In this document: positions 59,398 through 64,000 of the stretch, in pieces
Layout: the number at the start of each line of letters is the position of its first letter
Numbering within the stretch: position 1 is the first letter of the stretch
Source: Chitinophaga sp. sic0106
GTDB lineage: Bacteria; Bacteroidota; Bacteroidia; Chitinophagales; Chitinophagaceae
DNA: 64,000 nucleotides
Reading direction: 5' to 3'
Assembly (NCBI RefSeq): GCF_019219075.1
Contig: NZ_JAHUWJ010000018.1
Span: 62,001-126,000 of the forward strand
Notes under the pieces: model-generated
The model's database searches: none
Seen by the model: the letters and a program-made list of their open reading frames with translations, nothing else
Told to the model about the DNA's origin: nothing
Translations under genes and position numbers: made by a program

Positions 59398-59409
59398 ACA
59401 TCTCCCTAA
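59398..59409 (-). repeat. Dispersed motif TTAGGGAGATGT, copy 7
   Basis: Exact minus-strand copy between pyrG and yidC, about 60 bases upstream of a tandem hairpin pair. Confidence 0.7.
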
Positions 59410-59468
59410 ACCAAGCCCGGTGCAAACATTCAGCAGAAAGCTACCTTCAGCTGTGTAACCATAGCCAC

Positions 59469-59514
59469 CCGCGCGCAGCGCGGAACCCCACCCAATGACA
59501 CCGAAGGTGTCATT
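59469..59514 (+). repeat. Tandem hairpin pair related to the double-hairpin family
   Basis: Hairpin 1: CCGCGC-GCA-GCGCGG (59469-59483). Hairpin 2: AATGACACC-GAA-GGTGTCATT (59494-59514). The arms do not overlap here, but the GAA triloop and order match the family. The segment CCCAATGACACC plus its complement repeats the hairpin at 2031-2057. Confidence 0.75.
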
Positions 59515-59650
59515 TAGAACCGCACGTATGATGCCGCTTTTAACAATTCTTTAATAAACAATCTTCAAAAAAAGCCACCGCAGCCGGTAGTCTTTATCGG
59601 CTTTGCCAGAAAAAGGATTACCTTTGCTGCCTAAATTTTAATTGCATTTC

Positions 59651-61498
59651 ATGGATAGAAATTCGGTTATTGGCTTTTTACTGTTAGGTGTGTTGCTGGT
59701 AGGTTACATATTCCTGAATAATAAGCAGCAGCAAAACGCAGCCAAAGAAAAGGCCATACAAGATTCCATCGCCCTTGTGAACAAGCCAAAAACGGTTCCT
59801 ACTGATACAGTAGCTAACCTGGCTGGTACTCAGCTCGATTCAGCCCATCAGGCGCAACTCTCCGGAGAATATGGCGCATTTGCAGCCGCAGCCGTTGGTA
59901 CCGAGCAAACTACCGTTCTGGAAAATGATGTTGTAAAAATTACTTTCTCTAATAAAGGTGGTCAGCCTGTTTCTGTACAGCTGAAAGATTTTAAAACCCA
60001 TGATGGTCAGCCACTGATGCTGGCAAACGGCTCCTTCAACCGCCTGTCTGTTGAAGTACCTGCCAATGCGAATAAAACACTGCAGAGTGCCGACCTCTTC
60101 TTCACCGCTGCCGCTCCCCAGCAGCTCGCCGGTGATCAAAAAGCGATCTCTTACCGCCTGGCAGCCGCCAATGGTGCTTACCTGGAATTTGTATACCTCC
60201 TGAAACCAGGCAGCTACGTGGTAGACTATGATATTCACGCCGTTGGTTTCCAGAATATTCTTCCTGGCAGCCAGAAATTCCTGACCCTGCAATGGAACTC
60301 ACAAAACGACAAGCAGGAACTGGACATGCAGAATGAACGCCTGAACAACCAGGTACACTACATGACCAAAAAAGAAAAACATGACTACTTCACCCTGCAA
60401 CGTTCTGCACATGAAAAGCTGAGCGACGAACTGAAATGGGTAAGTGTGAAACAACAGTTTTTCAACACTACCCTGATCGCTAAAAAAGCAGATTTCGCCA
60501 GCGCAGATGTAAATACCAAAGTACCTGAAAGCGCCAATATTGTAGGACAAACCTACACCACCCTGCAGATCCCTTACGATCGTTCTGCTGATTTCTCTTT
60601 CCCAATTGAAATCTACTACGGTCCTAACCACTATAAAACACTGAAATCATTTGATCTCGGCCTGGAAAAAATTATTCCACTGGGTTCCGGCATCTTCGCT
60701 TTTGTGAAGTATGTGAACAAATGGATCATTATTCCGGTGTTTAACTTCCTCAGCGGATTTATCCACAACTATGGCATCATCATTATCCTCCTCACCCTGT
60801 TCATTCGCCTGATCATTGCTCCGTTTACTTATCAGAGCTATGTTTCACAGGCTAAGATGAAAGTGCTGAAACCTGAAATTGATGAGCTGAAAGCTAAATA
60901 TGGTGATGATCAGCAGACCTTTGGTGTGGAACAAATGAAACTCTTCAAGAGCGCCGGTGTAAACCCGCTCGGAGGTTGTTTGCCAGCCCTGTTACAGTTA
61001 CCGATCCTGGTAGCGATGTACAGCTTCTTCCCATCCAGCATTGAGCTGCGCCAGGAAAGCTTCCTGTGGGCTACCGACTTATCGACCTACGATTCCATCA
61101 TGCACCTGCCATTCAACATTCCGTTTTATGGCGATCACGTGAGCTTATTTACCCTGCTGATGACTGTTACCAGCTTCATGCTGGCCTTCTACAACCGTGG
61201 AATGGCAGACCAGAGCAACCCGGTAATGAAGTATATGCCATATGTAATGCCCCTGATGTTCCTCGGTATCTTCAACAGAACCGCTGCGGCTCTTACATTC
61301 TACTACTTCCTGTCCAACCTGATCTCTATCATTCTGCAATTCGTGATTCAGAAATTCGTTATCAGCGAAGCGAAGATCCACGCGCAGATCCAGGAAAATA
61401 AAAAGAAACCTGTACAGAAATCTAAATGGCAGGAAAAGCTGGAAGACATGCAGAAGCGTCAGGCTGATATGCAGCAGAACCAGCGTAACAAAAAGTAA
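59651..61498 (+). CDS. yidC: Membrane protein insertase YidC
   Basis: The start is placed at ATG 59651 (M-D-R-N-S-V-I-G-F-L-L-L-G); an in-frame TTG at 59642 would add three residues. The 615-residue protein has an N-terminal anchor helix, a large periplasmic domain (about 30-360) and the conserved insertase core with helices beginning F-L-S-G-F-I-H-N-Y-G-I-I-I-I-L-L-T-L. The core contains the hydrophilic-groove motif and Q-M-K-L-F-K-S-A-G-V-N-P-L-G-G-C-L-P. A basic C-terminal tail follows. It inserts membrane proteins alone or with SecYEG. Confidence 0.96.
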   Translation: MDRNSVIGFLLLGVLLVGYIFLNNKQQQNAAKEKAIQDSIALVNKPKTVPTDTVANLAGTQLDSAHQAQLSGEYGAFAAAAVGTEQTTVLENDVVKITFSNKGGQPVSVQLKDFKTHDGQPLMLANGSFNRLSVEVPANANKTLQSADLFFTAAAPQQLAGDQKAISYRLAAANGAYLEFVYLLKPGSYVVDYDIHAVGFQNILPGSQKFLTLQWNSQNDKQELDMQNERLNNQVHYMTKKEKHDYFTLQRSAHEKLSDELKWVSVKQQFFNTTLIAKKADFASADVNTKVPESANIVGQTYTTLQIPYDRSADFSFPIEIYYGPNHYKTLKSFDLGLEKIIPLGSGIFAFVKYVNKWIIIPVFNFLSGFIHNYGIIIILLTLFIRLIIAPFTYQSYVSQAKMKVLKPEIDELKAKYGDDQQTFGVEQMKLFKSAGVNPLGGCLPALLQLPILVAMYSFFPSSIELRQESFLWATDLSTYDSIMHLPFNIPFYGDHVSLFTLLMTVTSFMLAFYNRGMADQSNPVMKYMPYVMPLMFLGIFNRTAAALTFYYFLSNLISIILQFVIQKFVISEAKIHAQIQENKKKPVQKSKWQEKLEDMQKRQADMQQNQRNKK

Positions 61499-61531
61499 TA
61501 TTTTCTGAACTATTCAGTCATATTTTTTAGC

Positions 61532-61563
61532 AGAAGGCTTCCGGTTCGGAAGCCTTCTCTGTT
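61532..61563 (+). terminator. Intrinsic terminator after yidC
   Basis: A 12-bp perfect stem (AGAAGGCTTCCG / CGGAAGCCTTCT), loop GTT, then CTGTTTT. Confidence 0.82.
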
Positions 61564-61582
61564 TTATTTATTTAATTGCAGT

Positions 61583-62512
61583 ATGAAAAAGTGCTTATTG
61601 ACAGGAATAGCTGCACTGGGATTGCTTATTAGCGCCCATGCACAGGATACCTTACCGTCTGCCAAACGAATTCAGCAAACAGTGAACTACCTCGCTTCCG
61701 ACAAATTGAAAGGAAGAGGAACCGCAGAAAAAGGCAGTACTACTGCCAGTAACTACGTCGCCAAACAATTCCGTAAGCTGGGGCTGCAGCCTGTTAACAA
61801 CGGCAGCTACTTCCAGGATTTTACGTTCGACCGCAACACCCACAAAAATATTCCGAGCCGCAATGTGATCGGCTTCCTGGATAACGGTGCCGCACGTACG
61901 ATTATCATCGGTGCGCATTATGATCACCTGGGTACCGCTGGTTTATTCGACGGAAAGTACCCGGTAGGGCAGATCCACAACGGTGCAGATGATAATGCTT
62001 CCGGTGTGGCCGGACTGCTGGAACTGGCACGTTATTACACCAAAAACGCACAAAAAGAACCGTTTAACTTCCTTTTCATTGCTTTTGGGGGAGAAGAACT
62101 GGGATTACAAGGTTCTAAATATTATACGAACAATCCCCTGCAACCATTGGCCAACGTACATTTCATGCTCAACATGGATATGATTGGCCGTTACAATCCC
62201 GAAAGAGGGATTGGTATCGGTGGCTTTGGATCAGCGCAGGAGTGGCCGGAAGTGTTTAAAGAGGTGAAGCAGCCTGGTATTAAGTTTTTTACAGATGCTG
62301 CCGGTAAGGGGGCTTCAGACCATCATAACTTTTATATGCACCAGGTGCCGGTGTTGTTTTTCCATACCGGCGGACACGATGATTACCATAAACCAACCGA
62401 TGATGCACCTAAGTTACAGGCACAATCGGAAGAGGCGATTATCAATCTGGAGATTCAGCTGATTAACAGGGCAATGGCATTGCCTGTATTGCATTATACA
62501 GAAGTAAAGTAG
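61583..62512 (+). CDS. Secreted M28 family metallopeptidase
   Basis: A 309-residue protein with a signal peptide (MKKCLLTGIAALGLLISAHAQ). The M28 zinc ligands are visible in I-I-G-A-H-Y-D-H-L-G, N-G-A-D-D-N-A-S-G-V-A-G, the catalytic pair F-G-G-E-E-L-G-L-Q-G-S and the later M-N-M-D-M-I-G-R and D-H-H-N-F-Y. The family comprises aminopeptidases and carboxypeptidases; given the signal peptide it probably trims peptides in the periplasm or outside. It starts after the yidC terminator and is followed by a double-hairpin element. Confidence 0.93.
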   Translation: MKKCLLTGIAALGLLISAHAQDTLPSAKRIQQTVNYLASDKLKGRGTAEKGSTTASNYVAKQFRKLGLQPVNNGSYFQDFTFDRNTHKNIPSRNVIGFLDNGAARTIIIGAHYDHLGTAGLFDGKYPVGQIHNGADDNASGVAGLLELARYYTKNAQKEPFNFLFIAFGGEELGLQGSKYYTNNPLQPLANVHFMLNMDMIGRYNPERGIGIGGFGSAQEWPEVFKEVKQPGIKFFTDAAGKGASDHHNFYMHQVPVLFFHTGGHDDYHKPTDDAPKLQAQSEEAIINLEIQLINRAMALPVLHYTEVK

Positions 62513-62519
62513 CGCTTTT

Positions 62520-62599
62520 CCGTGAATGGAGCCGGCCCTTTGGCCCGGCGCTATTCACGGATTATCCCTCTGCCGAAGGCGGAGGGATAATCCGTGAAT
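62520..62599 (+). repeat. Double-hairpin element 5, overlapping a gene end
   Basis: Hairpin 1: 19-bp stem with two mismatches (62520-62538 with 62542-62560), loop TTT. Hairpin 2: 22-bp stem with one G-T (62553-62574 with 62578-62599), loop GAA. They share ATTCACGG (62553-62560). Hairpin 2 contains the last 12 codons or so and the stop codon of the SprT-like gene. Confidence 0.9.
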
Positions 62600-63221
62600 C
62601 AATTGAAACAATTTCCACCTCATACACAGGGCTAAAAAGGTATAACCTTTTTGTAGCCACCTCCTCGCAGCGGTAACGCTTTCTGATACGTTCTCCTTTA
62701 CGAAAAACGCGCCCGTCTTTGGTGCGGAATAATTGTCCTGGTGGCAGTTGCTCTACCAGGTAATGATTTTCTTTTTTGCGGTCATAGCGGCTGAGTACAC
62801 GCATCAGACTCTCGTCTGCGCAGGAGCTGGCAGCGGGATTGGCCATGCTTTGGCGCACGGCCTGTTCTACATCGGTGGGCAGGAAGTTTTTTCCTACAAA
62901 TCCACTTAAAATCCAGGAAAATTCGCTTTTCCATTCCTTTCCATGAGCGGCAACGCGGTTGCCATACTTATTGAAAGTGGTAAGATGCGCCAGTTCATGT
63001 AACAGCGTGATGAGGAAAGAGAACTTGTTCAGTGATCCGTTGATACTGATCCGATGTCCTTTTCCATGCCCGTCCGGATGGCGGTAATCGCCCAGGATGC
63101 TGGCACGCTCACGCGTTATGGTCAGGTGTACTTTATAGTTGCTGATGAACTCCATTACCGGCTCAAAAGTGCCATCTGGCAGATAGGCCGCTAATGCATG
63201 TAATGGCGCCTCTTTTTTCAA
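62562..63221 (-). CDS. SprT-like zinc metalloprotease domain protein
   Basis: A 219-residue protein with the zinc motif H-E-L-A-H-L-T-T-F-N-K-Y and a downstream H-G-K-E-W-K-S-E-F, the SprT pattern. The C-terminal portion has R-K-G-E-R-I-R-K-R-Y-R-C-E and beta strands, as in SprT proteins without full zinc-ribbon cysteines. SprT-like domains in bacteria are of uncertain function; eukaryotic relatives remove DNA-protein crosslinks. The last residues, S-R-I-I-P-P-P-S-A-E-G, are encoded by a palindromic repeat element, so the natural C-terminus may have been replaced. It lies 3 bases from the next gene upstream and is in the same transcript. Confidence 0.85.
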   Translation of the reverse strand: MKKEAPLHALAAYLPDGTFEPVMEFISNYKVHLTITRERASILGDYRHPDGHGKGHRISINGSLNKFSFLITLLHELAHLTTFNKYGNRVAAHGKEWKSEFSWILSGFVGKNFLPTDVEQAVRQSMANPAASSCADESLMRVLSRYDRKKENHYLVEQLPPGQLFRTKDGRVFRKGERIRKRYRCEEVATKRLYLFSPVYEVEIVSIDSRIIPPPSAEG

Positions 63222-63224
63222 GTG

Positions 63225-63611
63225 TTATTGCTTTTGTCTTACAAGTTTAGACATGCTCACGGCCTCGAACAGCGTATAAATCAGGTATATTCCTAATAAG
63301 ATGAATACAGTTGGCTTGCTGATGTTTGGTTTATAGGCAAGTACATATGCCAGTATACCAACAATGCAGATCATTAACTTACTCAGTGTGGCGCCGTAAA
63401 CGGCTCTGATAAATGCGTTCTGGTTAGAAGATTCCAGGCTTTTGATACTGTTTCTGGCGCTTAAAATTGATACTAGCGCCAGTACCAGGTTGCCGATCAT
63501 CAGTACATAAAAATGTGCGTCGATGTCCATCAACCTGGATTTAAACGCTAAAAAGATTAGATTGATTATGCCAAAAAGGGCAATTAACTTAAGAAAAAAT
63601 CTGTCGCTCAT
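63225..63611 (-). CDS. Small four-helix membrane protein, AtpI-like position
   Basis: A 128-residue protein with four hydrophobic helices (L-I-A-L-F-G-I-I-N-L-I-F-L-A-F, V-L-M-I-G-N-L-V-L-A-L-V, L-M-I-C-I-V-G-I-L-A-Y-V, V-F-I-L-L-G-I-Y-L-I-Y). No named domain is recognised. In Bacteroidota a protein of this shape often follows AtpZ ahead of atpB in the ATP synthase locus. Its start overlaps the stop of the AtpZ gene by 4 bases (ATGA), so translation is coupled. The expected atpB does not follow; SprT does. Confidence 0.75.
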   Translation of the reverse strand: MSDRFFLKLIALFGIINLIFLAFKSRLMDIDAHFYVLMIGNLVLALVSILSARNSIKSLESSNQNAFIRAVYGATLSKLMICIVGILAYVLAYKPNISKPTVFILLGIYLIYTLFEAVSMSKLVRQKQ

Positions 63612-63847
63612 TTCCTGCGGGTGTCATTTAAAATTTGCCGCAAAGTTACGACTAAACCCCCTAAAGAAAAAACGATTAAGCATACCGGGAACCGCCAGCC
63701 AATTTTTTGGTCCAGCTTATACCCAATAAAAACAGCGAGCCCTAGCGTGGCCATCATCTGAAATGCAAGGCCTGCATAGCGCATAATATTTCCAACGTTG
63801 TTGTCGGACTTATTCTGCTTCGGCTTCTGTGAGGACTGATCTTCCAT
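63608..63847 (-). CDS. AtpZ/AtpI family protein
   Basis: The start at 63847 gives M-E-D-Q-S-S-Q-K-P-K and a 79-residue product with two membrane helices (G-L-A-F-Q-M-M-A-T-L-G-L-A-V-F-I-G-Y and F-P-V-C-L-I-V-F-S-L-G-G-L-V-V) separated by K-L-D-Q-K-I-G-W. That is the AtpZ pattern, a small accessory factor of F1Fo ATP synthase linked to magnesium or calcium uptake and complex assembly. A longer frame reaching 63943 would be the wrong reading of the bactofilin gene. It overlaps that gene by 38 bases. Confidence 0.85.
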   Translation of the reverse strand: MEDQSSQKPKQNKSDNNVGNIMRYAGLAFQMMATLGLAVFIGYKLDQKIGWRFPVCLIVFSLGGLVVTLRQILNDTRRK

Positions 63848-64000
63848 GTTTCTGCGTTTCTTCCGGCTGTTCATCGCCCATGTAGCAACGGCCATTGAAT
63901 TTGGCAGTAGGCTCCATCTCGAAATGTGCGGTGTATACATCACCTTTCACATGTGCATTCCCTTTCAGGAACAACAATTCTTCTACTTTAATGATACCGG
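63810..64000 (-). CDS. Bactofilin (polymer-forming cytoskeletal protein), C-terminal part
   Basis: A partial gene running off the right edge; the stop codon is at 63810-63812. The visible 62 residues begin G-I-I-K-V-E-E-L-L-F-L-K-G-N-A-H-V-K-G-D-V-Y-T-A and contain E-P-T-A-K-F-N-G-R-C-Y-M-G, the beta-helix repeat pattern of bactofilins, ending in a charged tail. Bactofilins polymerise into filaments on the inner membrane. It overlaps the start of the AtpZ gene by 38 bases, so the two are read in different frames and are coupled. Confidence 0.85.
   Translation of the reverse strand, partial: GIIKVEELLFLKGNAHVKGDVYTAHFEMEPTAKFNGRCYMGDEQPEETQKHGRSVLTEAEAE

Larger units (their letters stand above)
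59206..59650. other. Hairpin-rich intergenic region, pyrG / yidC
   Basis: About 440 bases without a gene. In order it holds the pyrG terminator, an AAAACC-TCC-GGTTTT hairpin (59296-59310), a 12-base GC palindrome CCTCGCGCGAGG (59332-59343), a copy of the dispersed motif, and a tandem hairpin pair (59469-59514). A yidC -7 element TACCTTTG lies at 59619-59626. Confidence 0.65.

Noticed and set aside
14241..59409. TTAGGGAGATGY as a Chi or KOPS-like site
   Set aside because: Both orientations are mixed without strand bias and no coding copies match the full motif, unlike recombination or chromosome-dimer signals.
29851..62599. CRISPR array or RAYT/REP system
   Set aside because: Hairpins are dispersed single loci with unrelated stems, no spacers, and no REP-associated transposase gene in the window.

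Overview
The window reads as ordinary chromosome from a Bacteroidota bacterium, most likely a Chitinophaga relative (family Chitinophagaceae). Pointers are SusC/SusD pairs, a type IX secretion sorting domain, long-form IspH, an S1 protein with about six S1 domains, and promoters of the TTG-N19..21-TAnnTTTG type. There are no insertion sequences, integrases, phage structural genes or CRISPR arrays. The assignment rests on gene content and sequence style only.

Layout. 1-8 kb: the end of one SusD gene, a thioredoxin-fold lipid/periplasm-type oxidoreductase, a DeoR regulator and a complete SusC/SusD pair. 8-12 kb: a small secreted four-cysteine peptide with two lipoproteins, then an orphan 613-residue protein. 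12-16.5 kb: a secreted FAD oxidoreductase, an AT-rich accessory patch (R2K-type ATP-grasp plus an unknown acidic protein, flanked by large palindromes) and tRNA-Asp. 16.7-22.8 kb: housekeeping accA, dapA, rnz, a STAS protein and clpC. 23.4-28.7 kb: two paralogous secreted fibre-like proteins and a T9SS cargo protein. 28.8-29.5 kb: cmk. 29.9-41.9 kb: a sugar locus with an AraC regulator, SusC/SusD, a sodium:solute symporter and a GH130 mannosylglucose phosphorylase, followed by a LytS/LytTR two-component pair. 42-47 kb: ispH, a rhomboid protease and rpsA. 47-49.6 kb: a Fic protein, a cyclase and a HAD phosphatase. 49.9-53.7 kb: a siroheme sulfite/nitrite reductase operon with its own siroheme enzymes. 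53.7-64 kb: DUF488, a polytopic membrane protein, an HD hydrolase, a thioesterase, pyrG, yidC, an M28 peptidase, a SprT-like protein, AtpZ and the end of a bactofilin.

The best candidate for an undescribed system is the leader of the sulfite reductase operon (49904-50165). A perfect Bacteroidota promoter is followed by a 24-codon ORF carrying tandem Cys codons, a protector hairpin, an antiterminator helix overlapping the last codons of that ORF, and an intrinsic terminator ahead of the reductase gene. This is the full trp-type attenuation layout, tuned to cysteine.

Two dispersed signals run through the non-coding DNA. One is a 12-base motif, TTAGGGAGATGY, with seven intergenic copies. The other is a family of tandem hairpins that share part of an arm, whose second hairpin has a GAA triloop. 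Stem sequences differ between loci while the topology is kept. One of these elements has run into the 3' end of the sprT-like gene. A 66-bp perfect palindrome lies beside the ATP-grasp gene.
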